From Certhia americana (Eukaryota > Chordata > Aves > Passeriformes > Certhiidae), in NCBI GenBank assembly GCA_018697195.1, contig JAGMWU010000103.1, positions 1-64,000 on the forward strand: a stretch of DNA of 64,000 nt, given 5' to 3'. Shown one piece after another: positions 25,728 to 39,925 of this stretch. A program made the position numbers and the translations under genes. Below the pieces are notes generated by a model. It was not told the DNA's origin. It searched no databases and saw nothing but the letters and a program-made list of their open reading frames with translations. How positions within the stretch are numbered: the stretch's first letter is position 1; every line of letters starts with the position of its first letter.

Positions 25728-25890
25728 GGGCTGGGCTGGGCTTGGCTGGGCAGGGCTGGGCTGGGCCGGGCTTTGCCGGGGCTGGGCCGGGCTTTGCCGG
25801 GGCTNNNNNNNNNNGGGCTGGGCCGGGCTTTGCCGGGGCTGGGCCGGGCTTTGCCGGGGCTGGGCCGGGCTTTGCCGGGGCTGGGCCGGG
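25728..25890 (+). repeat. G-rich 21-bp tandem array with an assembly gap
   Basis: The unit GGGCTGGGCCGGGCTTTGCCG is repeated with a 21-base period, about two copies before the gap and three to four after it. A less regular GGGCT-rich lead-in starts near 25728. Runs of GGG with short spacers make a G-quadruplex likely on the + strand. Because the period is a multiple of three, it opens long spurious frames on both strands. It lies between the promoter B motifs and exon 1B, in promoter or 5' UTR. Confidence 0.9.
25805..25814. other. Assembly gap (10 N)
   Basis: Ten undetermined bases interrupt the G-rich 21-bp array. Ten is probably a placeholder, so the true number of repeat copies is unknown. 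Confidence 0.98.
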
Positions 25891-26250
25891 TTCCCGGCGC
25901 AGGGAAGAAAGGGAGACGCGCAGAGCTGGCTGCCTCTCCCGTTTCTGCCATTGCGGAGAGCGCCGATCATCTCCCGCGCCGCGCCCCCCCCGCTCCCCTT
26001 CCCTAGGATCGCAGTGATTTGGCCTCGAGGGGTTTATTTTTATTCTGTTTTTTTTTTTTTTTTTGTAGCTGTTGTGGTTTTTTGTGGGTTTTTTTGCTTT
26101 GTTTGTTTTCTTTTAATCTGCGCACTGGTGAAGGGGAGGTCGCGGAGCAGTAGCTGCGCGGGAGACAATAGCGGTGCAGCAGCCGCCGCGCTTCTCTTAA
26201 ACAGAATTATAACGTTATTGAATAAATACATCGGGGGTTGATTTCCCAAG

Positions 26251-26289
26251 ATGTCTTATCAGGGGAAGAAAAATATTCCTCGGATCACG
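26251..26289 (+). CDS. DPYSL2: DPYSL2 exon 1B, N-terminus of CRMP2B (short isoform)
   Basis: Thirteen codons, MSYQGKKNIPRIT, sit directly before a GTGAGT donor at 26290. This is the invariant start of the short, predominant CRMP2 isoform. A purine at -3 gives an acceptable Kozak context. The exon is phase 0, so it is interchangeable with exon 1A when joined to exon 2. It is embedded in a CpG-rich region about 10 kb downstream of exon 1A, as expected for an independent promoter. It is much too short to be found as an open reading frame and was placed by protein identity plus the donor site. Confidence 0.96.
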
Positions 26290-29200
26290 GTGAGTGAAGC
26301 GCAGGGGTATAGCGGCAGGGAAGGGGGAGGGGTGCGCGGGGATGGAGCCCTTTGTGTGCCGGAGCGATGCGGGGCTGGGGCAGGATAATGGGATCAGGGA
26401 TAATGCGGCGCTTCCTGTGCTGCAGCGCCGGGGGGGCCGGAGTCGGCAGAGCTGAGCCCCCGGCCGGGGGCGGATTCAGCGGCATCGCCCCGCGGCAGCG
26501 CAGCGCCGGCCCCGCCGGAACATCGGCGACCACCGAGGCTCCGGCACCCTCGGGATGTGCCCGGGGAGGGGTCCCTGCCCTCCGGCTCTGCCCGCTCTCA
26601 GCCCTTGGGGTGTGCCTGAACCGTGGGCTCGGTGCCTGGCGTCGACTCCATCTCCGCCGGTCCCAGCCCTGCGAAGGGCGGCTCCGGGCGGGGGGATCAG
26701 CTCAGACCCCAATCCGCTCCGGGCTGGCTGTCGGGATTTTCCAGGATCGCCTTTTCTTTGCCAGGAAGCTTCTGGCAAGGTGCAGGTTTCGATGCGATCC
26801 TGGGGGACCAGGGAAGGAGCCGTTATATAAACCCCTCCCTCGGTCTCCTTGTTGTGGGAGCCGATTTAGGGCAGGTATTGCAGATCCCAGAGTACCAACT
26901 TTGGGTTACGTAAGATGTCCTCGACTAACGGGCTGCTGGAGCGGCTTATTTTTATGGACGCAGGAGTTTTCATCCTTGGCAGCGGTTCCTCACCTTCCCC
27001 ATGGACACACCCATCCCCGTCCTCCTTCCTCATCTTCGGGGGGCAGGAAAAGGAGCTCTGAAACGGGGTTTTGACGTGTCGTGTTTGGGCAGGAGTCGCT
27101 GGATTGTACAATTACAATGCTTAAGGAAGTCAGGGGATGTGCAAAATGGGTATTGATAAAAGGAGCATCCTTTTTTTTTTTAAATTATTTTTTTCTCTGC
27201 GGAGGGGAGTCAGTTTCCCTCAGAGAGTCCAATGGTAAAGAGTTTATAAAGCTGCCTCTGTTTAAAGGGCGATGGAGGTTCCTCCTGAATCCCTGTCACG
27301 GGCCAGGAGTAGTATGACGCATTTTTCTTCTGGCTGAATGCTCTGATTTATGTTCTGTGCACCCAGTCCTCCTGCAAAGGGGTAGGAAAAATCAGATTCT
27401 GCTGCTGTTCGCTGTTGTGCAAACCTGGGATTATCAACCGAGGCTAATGCTAGAAAAAAGGAGGATAATGGATGTGTGGCTGTCCTGATTTTGCTACTGA
27501 ATAGACACAGATTTGGTGGTAGGCCCTCGCAGGGATGCGAGCTGTGTGTGCTTTTGTCTCCAAGGTGGTTGAGATGAGCAGGAGGATTCATCCTAATCCC
27601 AGAGCCCTCTCAAGAGCCCAGCAGCAGCCCTGGTTACTGCCAGAAACATCATTAAAATGCTTCAGGCTGTGTTTTTGTGGCCACTTTACATATATTTTTT
27701 CCCTTCTTCTTCCCTAATTGATGCCTAGTGTGTGAGGACTTGGGCTGTTGGTGACATCCGTGGCCAGGCTTTCCCATTTTAATGGCCCAAGGAGCCTGCA
27801 CTGGAGGTGGGCATCAACACTGCAGTGTTTCTGGAAATGGTAAACATGTAGGACAGTTTGTTGGAGAGGCTGGTATTGAAAGACAAGTGGGTTTTTCACA
27901 CTCCACATGAATTCGCTCAGCCTTATTGGCGTTTGCAGTAGCTCCTAAATTTAAATTTTGGGGGATTCTTTGTATTTGACGTCAGTGGCATTATCCAGGG
28001 GAACTCTCCATTGCAGCAAGAGGAGGAAGGAAAAGGGGAAAAGGAGGGAGATGGACTTAACATCTCCTAGCTATTAAGCAGTTCTATACAAGATGGATAT
28101 AATGGTGTAAATCATAAATCTGAAGCAATACATGGAGCCCTTTTGGTGTTAAAAGAGCCATGTCAGTTGAGAACTGGGTGTTCCAACTCTTCAGCTTTAT
28201 TATGAAGAATTTGGGAAAGTGCCTGATTGTTCCTTCTGTTCGACCAGTGGAGTTTGCACCTCAAGATCAGGGCCCTGAGCACCCCGTCACTGTTTTATGT
28301 GTATTTTTCTTTAAGTTCTTACATATATTTTTCTATAAGTCTATGGCGCCTCGGAGTTAAAAGTCCAGCTTTTCATTTCCCCAGCCTTTGGCTGTGCTGG
28401 TATCGCTTTGTTGTCTTCCTCACAAAAAAGGAGGTTTTGTGAGGAGGGAAAAAAGAATCAGAGTAAGTACGAGCACAGATCTGAGGGCTAAAGTTGTGGT
28501 TTAAACCAGAGACTCAAAGCACATATGTGCTTTGCTCTAAATAATCATCTGCTGTAAAAATGCATCTGTGATGTGGGGAATGAAGGAACCAGGTGGATGT
28601 AGCAGCCACTTCTAACTGTCCTCCCCATCAGGAGCTCTGCAGTGGGTTTCACTTCTGTTTATGACTACTCCAAAAAAACCCCCCCCCAAAAAACAAACCA
28701 CACCAAACACCATTTGTTTTTTACCTAAATTCTTGCAGAAGCATGCTGTAACCTGGGCTGGGATAAAATCACACTGTCTTGCTAGCTGGCTTTTTATAAT
28801 TATCTTCCTGTTCCTGCCAAACTGTCTTCTAATTTGAGGAAATTTCAATGACCATTTTGTATATCCTTCTCTTAACCCTACTTTGCCAAATACGTGCTTA
28901 TTTCCATCCAGTTCCACAGTGGTGCTCTTGATCCATTGCATTGAAACCTTACTGAATTGGACCAAAGGAGTTTGTTTGTGTTGTGTAACCCCTGGCAACA
29001 GACTTTTGGCCATTTCCCTGACAGCAATTGACTCACATTGAGCCAAGCAGTGACACCACTGTGTGGGCGCATATAGGAAATTTTGCGTACAGCCAAGGCA
29101 GAAAAAAATAAGAGATGTGGTTCTTACACATCCCTCCAAGTGTTATTAGTGCTGCTGCTGCAGGTGATAGTGGCATGCTTCAGGTAGGAGGGAAGCTTCC

Positions 29201-29475
29201 AGAGCAGCTTCCAGACCACTGGATCCCACCTTTTTCCTCATTCTGATTTTTTTTTTTTTTTTTTATTATCATCAGTGATGAAAGGCCTTGCAGATGAAAT
29301 AAAGCATTTTATCTTTCCAGTTGAAAGTGCAACAGTTGACTCGTGTTTTGATGTTTGCTGGTGAATAATGCAAAGGTTGTTTCCTTCCCTCCTCTTTCAT
29401 CTCTGGAGTGACACTGCAGACTGTCACCTCTCCCACTGAATAATTGTGTCTTATGTTGTGCTTCTTTTGTTGTAG

Positions 29476-30815
<1,340 letters not shown>

Positions 30816-31000
30816 GCAAATAGGGGAGAACCTGATTGTGCCAGGGGGAGTGAAAACCATCGAGGCCCACGGCAGGATGGTGATTCCTGGAGGGATTGAC
30901 GTCCACACCCGGTTCCAGATGCCAGAGCAGGGGATGACATCTGCTGATGATTTCTTCCAAGGGACCAAGGCTGCATTGGCTGGTGGCACCACCATGATCA
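30816..31000 (+). CDS. DPYSL2: DPYSL2 exon 3
   Basis: The acceptor is TTTCCCCAG and the donor GTAAGT. The 185 bases encode residues 43-105, from [20 protein letters not shown] to [10 protein letters not shown], ending one base into codon 105. The motif [12 protein letters not shown] (from residue 68) aligns with the GGID-HTHFQ metal-binding motif of dihydropyrimidinase. The second metal-binding His is Arg75 here, as in all CRMP2 proteins, consistent with loss of hydrolase activity. Gly62 and Glu80 appear to differ from the human protein (Ser and Asp, recalled). Confidence 0.97.
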
Positions 31001-34000
31001 GTAAGTGCCTGCTTTCCTCTTCCAGCAGAGCTGGGCTTTTCTCTTTCCCAGATAAGAATGGAAGCTGTGAGAGTCACCTTGTTCCAGATCAGTGGGTGAT
31101 GTCTGGCCAGGTTGCTGTGGAAAGCTTGTGGGAATAGGGATGGAAAAGCAGGATGCCAGGGTTTCCCCATCTTGCAATTGTCACTCATTTCATTTGTCTT
31201 TCCTTGCTGGCAGTGTGACTTCAGCAGGTTTTTGGGTCTGCTCCTGCTGGAAGCAGTGTCACTGTGACCTCTGGCTCCAGAGTAAGGAGCAGATCCCCAC
31301 ATTCCCTGTTCCTTGGTCCCTTGTCTGTGGAGAGATATCTTGTATTTCTCACACCCAGAAGCCTGATGTGTGTGTCTTTGTGTGTGTATTGGGTGTGTCT
31401 TTGAAAAATGGGCCATTTACTTCAGGATCTGCTTTAGCCACCAGGATTTTTATTAACATATCTCTGTTTGTGCTCGTCTCCTCCTTTGGAGAAAGAGAGG
31501 AATTGCAGAGTGAAAATACATCAAAATAGAAAAGGTAGACAGACTGACTGTTGTGCTGGCAGCAGGATTAGGCACTCCTGGTGTTCCCTTCTGCCTCGAA
31601 AATGCCTCAGGAATGAATTCCAGGCTATCTGTCCTTGCTTATGTTGGCCACAGGATCTTAGAACTCCACAAGCAAGTCATAACCTTATAATCTTGTTTGA
31701 GCCAGAGGAGAAAAACAAACCCCTCTGTTGCAGGGCAGCTGTTCAGGTGTAAAAATCTACCACAGGGTCCCAGGCTCTGTTGCTGCATGTCAGAATGAGG
31801 GATAAAGGGGTGAAGTGATCTAAAATCTGAGCATCATGTAGTCTTTCATATACTCTCAGGTGCTGATATTCCACAAGAGGAGAGTTCAGGTACAGAGGAA
31901 TACAAGAAGCTGGTTCAGAACAGGTATTAGTCCAGTCGATGGGTATAAAGAGATTTTAGGCACAGTAAGGAACCAACTTAACTCTCCTCAGTTCAAACCA
32001 AGCTCCATAGACTGGGTCATCCTCATCTCCCAGAGCTTGATTGTGAGCAGTCCTTGATCCCTGGCCTGGTGAGTGGGCTTGATTGACAGGAGACTAGAAT
32101 TAGGTTTTGGTGTGATGCTTCAAAGAAATAATCTTAAAATAACACAGGAATTTATTTTTCATAACATTACCACTTCAGAGTGTGAGGTTTGTGTCTGAAG
32201 GTAACCTCACCCACACAGGGGATGTAGCTGTGGATGGTCTCTTTGTGCACACTAATTCCCAGTTCTCCTTCAAATCTTTGCTGTCAATTTAAATCGATAG
32301 CACTAAAATGGTTTCTTTTCAGCCTCAGTTCATTGACTTTGTTTCATTGGTTGTTTGTTTTTTAGGAGTACACCTGGTTCACACTTGAATTATCATTTTA
32401 TTCTTCCTTGTTAACTTGAATTAGATCAAAATAACATTCTCTGTCATCTGCATGGGACCTTTCAGCAGCACAATTCCCCTCAGTGGCACTTTTTGAAAAT
32501 AGAAATTGGTTTGGCAAATTTTTTTTGGAGTAGCCCATTACTTTGGTTGCCTAATTTTACCTCTGCAGAGCCTTCTGCTTCAGAAATCCTTTATGTGTGT
32601 AAGTATTTATTGCCTTTATGGCTGTAGTACCTGAATACCTCACTAATAGTAAGATGTCTCACTAACAGTGAGGTAACAATTTTCTAAGCTAGGGAGGTGA
32701 AAGGAGAATACCCTATTTTACAATTTCTCCTTTTACAGCTGTGAAAATGAACATAATTTGGATTATGGCCATGGGCAAATCATTTAGAGGAGGCTGGTGA
32801 TTAAACTTGACCATCCCGAGTATCTCTGATTAAGACATCAAACTACAAAGTCATCTCTGAACAACAAAAAAAAAAATCTTCCTAAGACTGCTGCAAGGAC
32901 TAATTGGACTAAATAGGATGATGGAGAGACATTTCTGATTAGTGGGAATCAGCAGCTGGAGCAGTGGAAAGCAGGAAAAATGATCCAGAGCAGACTTCAA
33001 AGCTTCGGAGCCTCTGCCCTGTGTCAGCTCAGCTGTTTCTCTGAGCAAAATTACAGCATTTGCAAAAGTTTTTTCACAGTGAAGCCCTGGTGAACACTCT
33101 CTTGGTGGGTGGCCCTTGGGCTTCCCCAGAGCAGGTGGGAGTTGTGGAGGATGACAGCATTTTTTTTCATACGATAAACAGAATATTTATTGAACTGGGT
33201 TCATGACATCACAAATTGCAGCCTGAAAATTACACTCTTATCTCATTGTATATTTTAAATGCTGCATGTTGGGCACACAAACAGCTTCCTCAGCTTCATG
33301 CTTCAATTTGCTTCCCATTTTCCTGCAGGAGGGCACTTTAGGGCTGTTTACAATCATTTTAGGGAGATAATAATTTTGCATGCTGTTTTCAGTGAAATTG
33401 AACCAAGAACCTTGGATAGGTTTCCACTGATGGTTGGTTTATAAAAATTGTGGGTGAAATTCTGACTTTGGTGAGTTTTGGCATCAATGTGCAGTGCCAG
33501 GAATTCACCTGGAGGATCTGCTTTGGTGAACCTCATTTTGAGCTCAGATCAAATTCAGTGTTGCCCCTTTAATTCTGACAGCAGACACATCCAAGGGAAG
33601 CACAGGAATGTAACCTGTTGTTTCCAAGCCCTGTCCTCATTTGCTTGTTCCCCTCTAAATTCATCCCTGCAGCATCAGGGAGAGGGAATCAGATGGGTCC
33701 TAGTGTCAGATGGAAAAACTGGGGGGTTTTTGTGGCACCAGGGGAGATCTGTCCTGGTGGGAAGCAGATCTGTCTCCAATCCAGGGCTTCCCAGCCTATC
33801 AGGGAAAAGGGGCTGAGGGTGAGGGTCCAAAACTGCCTTTTTGTCTCTCTATGCCTTGCTTTCCTGAGCCCTCCCTAGGTTGTTCCACTCAGGAGTTAGG
33901 GCTGATTTCTTTTTCTGCTGGCTCCCCTGAGGCCATCAGAACTGGAATTCCAGCTATGATCCTTCTGTCTCTCGTCTCTGCAGTGCCAAAGGCAAGGCTC

Positions 34001-34448
34001 CAGCTGATTTTGCTAAGGAAGGAACAGACAGAGTTGGTTTTGCCTGACGTATTGTGATATCTTTGTTTTTCTGCAGTGACAATTTGCACAGTCCTTTTCT
34101 CGGTCCCCACCTTAAAACCATATTGGTGTGGGTATGTCAGCTGAACCGACCTCCCTGTGGGTTTTAGGATAACATTGCTTCAGGAAAAAGAACTTGGATT
34201 CTTGCCCTTTTGAAATGTCAGAATGCAGTGTTTGGGCATTAAGTTGAAAGGAGAATTCCAGAATGCTCTGCAGAGAATTTTGAAGCAGAGGGGAGTATTA
34301 GATATGCTCCAGTTTGTTCTGGTCACTTCCCTAAACTCACCTGTATTCCATGGAAAGAGAAGTCCTCCCAGAGTTTTGGAAAAGGACTCTATCTGAAGTT
34401 GCCCTTCACAAGAGGCTAAAATTTTAATGAGCTAAAAATGACATTTTT

Positions 34449-34562
34449 CATAGACTCACAAACCATCCTGAGTTGGAAGGGACCCCCAAGGATCATCAAA
34501 GCCCAATGCCTGGCTCCACACAACACACCTATTTTTGAGCCCTCTTTTCCCAACCTGAGGTA
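34449..34562 (-). mobile_element. Short CR1 fragment, antisense
   Basis: CATAGACTCACAAACCATCC followed by TGAGTTGGAAGGGACCCCCA and GGATCATCAAAGCCCAATGC matches the CR1 type with ACCCACAAGGATCATC. It is in intron 3. Confidence 0.85.
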
Positions 34563-37189
34563 GGTTAATACCCCAGGATATAACCCAGTAACTGGAGCTG
34601 TTAGAGAAGGAAGAATTCCTGCTAGGAACAGGGTGGCCTCTTGGAGCCTGTTGGTGGTTCAGTTGCTGATTAACTGTGATGGGTGAAATCCCCATCACAA
34701 TCAGTGGAAAAACTCCCCCTGATTTCAGCAGGGGCAGGATTGTCTCTCTCTACTCCCAGCCCTGCAGAAGGGATGAAGAAGTTAAGCTCTGTATATTTAC
34801 TGGCTCTGTGATCCCCGAGCCTGTTCAATGTCCCAGTGAGAACTTTATCCATCCAGGCCAGATCCCACACACATTTGAGCCCCTCCTCCCATACTCAGCT
34901 TCTCCTGTAGTATCTGCTGTCCTTTGGTGAAATCTCTTGCTGACATTGCCTCTCTTGACTCAGTCAACCACTGTTATAATCATAGAGAGAAATTACAGTG
35001 AGAGAAATGATAGCTTTTTCTGGCCTGGTGGCTTGGAAGCTAGCAGCCTTTTGAACTCGAGCAGCAGTTACCCTAATGACATGGGGAGGGGAGCATGTGT
35101 ATCTTGGGAAATTCAGGAGATGAAGGGGAGCTTCACATGGGCTGCTGTAGGCTCCCTAATTCCTGACCCTGCTATTAAAGAGCTCCCGTGGGCAGCATGG
35201 CAGAGGGTTTGAGCTGCCCGGCCACAATCAAACTCAAACTGGGGTGACACCAGGTCTCCCAGGCCATCCTGAAGATCTCCACCTTGCTGGAAGGAGATTT
35301 TTCCTGTTTGGAATGACTCCTCATCTTTTGGGTTTTGATCTGTGTGTGACAGAGAATGGAGCTGCCCCAAAGGAGATCGGACTCTATGATAGTCTCTGTG
35401 AAAGCTTAAGGTGGGGTTTAGACAGGATGAGGGTGTGGGGTGGTATTTGAACCCAACAGTGGAGATTAGATCCTATTCTACCTGATTGGGTGCGTTTATT
35501 TTATATTATCAGGGTTAGTCCTGTGCTGGTCTAGAGTCTAAATGGTGGGAGGATGAGGAGGAGGGAAGCAGAGACAGAAGGAGGTGACAGCAGTGGTCAG
35601 GCAGGGACTTGTGGCCGAGCTGGAATTATAAAACCAAATGCTTTGCATCCAAGAGCAGTAACCACAGAACTGCAGTGTCTCCCCAGGTCCCTGGCTGTGT
35701 GTACACAGCCCTGCATTGTTCCACAGGCACCAGCCCCAGTTTTGTTTCTCTTTGCACCCAGAGATAAAGAGGAACTGTGCACTGGGACCAGCCCTGCAGA
35801 TGGGCTGCTCTGGCTCTGGAGCTCATTTCTCTTTCTGGCAGCAGTTCTTCCACCCCAAAGAAATGTTTAATTCTATAGGAATGTAGTGAAAATGTCCACA
35901 CATTATTGGGGATTTGTGTGAGCAGGAATTCTTGCCCTCTGTGACTGGAATAATGGCATCACCACACGGGGGTGGAGAGTACTTCCTGCCCTCTTCCTCT
36001 TCTCTCCAGCCCCCTTTGGTCCTTTCTACACCCCCAAAACCAGCCTTGGCCCTGATTCCCCCTAAATCTCTTTGCTTCACCAGCTTCCAGCTTCCTGCTG
36101 CTGTGTTTGTACTTTTCATTCACGGCAGACTTAAAATCCTTAATGAGAAAGTGGGGCTATAAGCAGAGCAGGGCAGTTCCCTGGTGTGAGCTCCTCTTCC
36201 TGAGCTTTTAAACCCATCTAAGTCCATTAGGCTCTGCCTGCAGTGAATTGTGCAGCCTCTGTCCTGGGGCTTGCTCTGCTCTCAGCATCCCAGCAGTGCT
36301 GGATGGGTTGTCCCATTGTTCTGGTGGGGATTCCAGCGGGGGCTCATGGGGATCTGCCAAGCCCTTGATGTCTGTTTGCCAGAGAGCACCAGAGAAAACA
36401 CCTGCGCAGATCTCAGATGTGCTGTGTGTTTCTGTGTGTGGTGAGGAGGGGTTTTTTTGACTCTTTGGGCTGCAGCTATTATTTGCCACCTCTCTGTGCT
36501 GGGAAACAGGCTCCTTTGAGGAGCACACAAGGACTCAAGAACTGTGTGGCTGTGCCTGGGGTGATGCTGAAGGCCTGTGGTGTGGTGAAATGTTTAACAC
36601 TGGCTGTCACATACTCAGCTGGGCCATCGTTCCACCTCAGTGCTGAAAGGTGAAATCACTGGCCCCGGTGTTGGGCTGGAGTCCTGTGAAAGATCTGCAG
36701 TCCAGCCTGGGGTTTTTTTTTAGTCAATCTGGAGATGTTTCCCTATTTTCCCATCTTTTCCTTCCCCAGAGTTGCTGGGGATCCTGCCCCTTGTTCCTCT
36801 CCCATCCTTCTGCCTCTTAGCAGCACTGATTTTTTTAAAGAGCAGGTGAGGGGTCCTTTTGTCTGTTTGTTTTGACCCATTCTGCTCCAGCCCCTCCCTG
36901 TGCAGGAAGGAGGGGATAGAACAATTCCTCATGTGCTGGAGCTTGGTTTAGTTCTGAACACAAGAGTGCTGGAGTGGCAGCAGTTCTGACAGTGCAGATG
37001 TGACTGCCCTAGATTTTTCCATGCATCCAAAAAGAGGGATTTCAGGAGAAATTAACCTGTATTGTCTGTTGATGCAATAGCAGTTAATGCCTCTTACTCC
37101 ATTTAATGCTGGGTATCAGTGGTACTGCTTTCCCACTGCATGGGGAGGAGTTCTTTTGTTTGAAGAGCTGCTTTGAAGTGCTTTTCTTA

Positions 37190-37465
37190 CAGAATCACAG
37201 AATGGTTTGAGTTGGAGAGGACCTTAAAGATCATCTTGTACCACCCTCTGCCATGGGCAGGACACCTTCCACTATCCCAGATGGTTCCAAGCCCCATTCA
37301 GCCTGGTTTTGGACATTTCCAGGGATGGGGAACTTGAGCCAGAGCCTCACCACCCTTGTAATAAAGCATTTCTTCCTAATACCTCATTTAAGTCTGCCCT
37401 CCTTCAGCTTAAGGCCACAACCATTGTCCTGCGACTGCATGCCCTTGTGAAAAGTCCCAAAAATC
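37190..37465 (-). mobile_element. CR1 LINE 3' fragment, antisense
   Basis: ACAGAATCACAGAATGGTTT, CCACCCTCTGCCATGGGCAG, ACACCTTCCACTATCCCAG and TAAAGCATTTCTTCCTAATA are in CR1 order on the reverse strand, in intron 3. Confidence 0.92.
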
Positions 37466-39345
37466 CCCAAATTCTTGCTTTCTGTGTCCAGTGCTCTCAT
37501 CCCTAAGTTCCAGGCCTTAGAGATGACACAGAAGTAAAGAGCCAATGGATCTCTCTGATGTGCTGTGTCTCACCCAGCCGCTTACATCAATGGAAAATGT
37601 ACATGATGTTTTCATGGGGGCAGGTGTAAAAGTTGGCTCCTCCAGTTCTGCTGGGGATGGAAAAAAAAAATTTAAACAATAAAATGAAATTATCCTCCTC
37701 ACTTCATATGCCATCATTAGCTGCCTGTGATAGGTTTTCAGGGCATTTGTGTTAAACCTTGCTAGATAAAGTGTCTTCAATCACTTTCAAGTCTTGAAAG
37801 GTCTTCAGAGAAGCAGCAGGAAGTGGCACCTCCAGCTCTTTTCTTGGCCTGTTTTTCTGGGCAGGGAATTTTTGTGTCCCCACAAGTGTTCAACCCCTTG
37901 GCTACTTTTGCCTTTCTGTGAGCTTAACTCAGCAGAAGTTGCTGTGGTCAGGCAGGACTTTTTATCTCTCCACGTTGGAAATTAGCACTGTGTGCCATAG
38001 GAGGGAAGCAAATGGAGCCTGAAAGAAGCAAAGGCTGTAACCAGCTTCAGGATTCCCCACTTGGCATGGATTTGGAGTGCTGCCTGTGGGGTGGGATTGA
38101 TGTCTTCGATCAGCAGAGCCTTTTTTCCCTCTTTCCTTCAGCCTCTGTGCCTTCAGAGTTCACAGGTCCCATCTGTTTCTTAGAAACTGGATTTTTTTTA
38201 GTATTTCTAGTGAGAGAAAGAAATGTTTGAGGAATACAAATGAGCTCCTGCTGTCTGGCACACTTTAATCCCACTCAGGAACTGCCAGTTGTTAGCAGCT
38301 TGGGGCTGTGCCTGCATCTTTTCACAGCCCTCACTCCCATGGAAGTCCTGTGCATTTGCAAGGAATGTGGAGATGGACATTCAGGAGTATGGCTTCTGGG
38401 AGAACTCTTTTCTTCCCTTGGCACTCTGCAGTTGGTGTTGGGATCCCCTCTGTGACAATGGGAATGACTTTCCCTTTCTCCATGCTGGTTGCTGGCTATC
38501 TATAATGGGAGGTGGCCTTTTTGCTGAGGGGTTGTGGTTTTAATTCAAATTAATTAAGCTCACCTAGAGCTTCATATCATAAGTAAAAAGTGATTATTTT
38601 TATGAAGAGCTACTTGAGAAGCTTATGTGGGCAACACTGGAAGCAAGGAGATAATCCCTGTCCCTCCTACTTGGCATCTGCAGGTCCAGAGGAAAGTGCT
38701 TTTGACTTGCTATTTTAAGTAAAAGAAAGAGCTTTTAGATTTCATGTGCAAATATTAACTGGGAAATGCTTTGGTTGGTTTTCAGAGCCCACCAAAAAGG
38801 GCTTAGGTTTTGGAAGCTTCCTTTTTTGGCCACTTGTCTGGGTTTGTGTCCACCACATTGCTTTTATCCCTAGAAGCAGCTACATCTGTGCAGCTTGGAT
38901 TTTTTTGGAATATGGGGGACTCGTGGTGTTTTACATATGAATGAAATTCCCTGGCAAAGCCTTCCAGGCAGCAGGAGCTGGAGAAGGAGTTCCTGGAGAA
39001 CGCTCCCAAATTATTGCACAGTGCTGAGTTGGTGCAGGGAAGGGGGGAAGCTCCCAAAATACAACACACCGAGTGAATTTTTGCCTGCAAATTGGGGTTT
39101 TTCATGGGCCTGGCAAGATTCCAGTCTCCTTGAAAAGCCAGGCAGGGCCAGTTCAGCAGCCAGGTGCTGTGTCACAGGATTCTCTGTTCAAATATTCCAA
39201 TATTGCTTCAAAACATTTCATTCCAGAGTGGATGTCAGTTAATGATATTTCTCAGCAGGCTTTTCTTTACTTCAGGTAAGATTTCACGGGATTAGTATCA
39301 GTGTCTTTCAAGGGTTCAGTTCGATTTTCTGGCCAATGCACCAAA

Positions 39346-39925
39346 GTTGTCGTGGTTTCAGTTCGAAACCGCGCAGAAACATCAGTTTTGTTGTAGTTTT
39401 GTTTATCCAATTTGAAATTTCTCAATCAAGAGCAAAGCAGGCTTAAGCTTAAAAGTACTAAAACTATTAACTATCACTAAAAGGAGAAAGAAAAAAAACC
39501 CAAAACAACACAAGAATCAGAATGACTAAACCTTCAGAACACTCCTCCTCCCTCCCCACATCTTTTCTTTCCAGCTGACAATGTACGGAAAACAACACCC
39601 AGAAATCTCAGTCAGTTTTCCACTTCTAAAATCCGCTCTTGCCCCTTGGATGTGTTGCTCATTCTTGTGTTTTGTCTTGACTTGAAAGCCATGGCTACAA
39701 ACTGAGGTTTTTCCCCATCCCAGTCCCTCAAGGTTTACAGACCAGTTCATATGGAAGCGTTTGAAGTCCAGTGTGCTCTTTTCATGGTCTTCAAGTGTAG
39801 AGTAATGTCTAAAAGCAAGATTAAATCTTGGAACCACTTAAATGTCTCTTTTGAGCTTGGTTCCCCTCTCTCTCTGCACTGGTGACCTCCTGAGATACAA
39901 TAAATGCACAATAAACCTGTACTGA
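39346..39925. mobile_element. Possible LTR-retroelement remnant
   Basis: The stretch opens with TTGTCGTGGTTTCAGTTCG, resembling the TGTCGTGGTTTA start I associate with songbird endogenous-retrovirus LTRs. It has an AC-rich middle with AGAAAAAAAACCCAAAACAAC and two AATAAA-type signals near the end (39898-39917). No gag, pol or env coding is present, and no flanking target duplication was established. A solo LTR is the best guess, but the match is from memory of the general pattern only. Confidence 0.3.

Larger units (their letters stand above)
25150..26760 (+). promoter_or_regulatory. CpG-rich promoter region of the CRMP2B transcript
   Basis: CpG dinucleotides are dense here and sparse in the flanking intron, so this is a CpG island around exon 1B. 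No TATA box is visible. Motifs seen are an octamer ATTTGCAT (25567-25574), an inverted CCAAT followed by a GC box (ATTGGGCGG, 25598-25606), a CRE half site TGACGT (25611-25616), a CCAAT (25643-25647) and an Sp1-type GGGCGGGGCC (25670-25679). Their clustering within about 110 bases upstream of the G-rich array suggests the core promoter, but the transcription start cannot be read from the sequence. Function is inferred from composition and position. Confidence 0.75.
16264..29475 (+). other. DPYSL2 intron 1A (contains promoter B and exon 1B)
   Basis: For CRMP2A transcripts this 13.2-kb segment is one intron; CRMP2B transcripts remove only 26290-29475. It holds two CR1 fragments, an AT-rich tandem duplication (17275-17356), a 22-base tandem duplication (22319-22362) and the CpG island of promoter B. 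No other coding sequence is supportable. Confidence 0.9.

Noticed and set aside
24948..26241. Frames of 160-220 codons across promoter B, including the GLGRALP and SPAQPRQ repeats
   Set aside because: The 21-bp period keeps several frames open on both strands; this is a CpG-island artefact that runs through an assembly gap.
26352..27074. 240-codon frame just downstream of exon 1B
   Set aside because: It is intronic GC-rich sequence with few stops; composition is Gly/Arg/Pro-rich with no recognisable family, and no splice logic links it to DPYSL2.
28612..29139. 175-codon frame on the - strand before exon 2
   Set aside because: No family resemblance, it lies in an intron, and its C-terminus is low complexity; a chance open frame is the simplest explanation.
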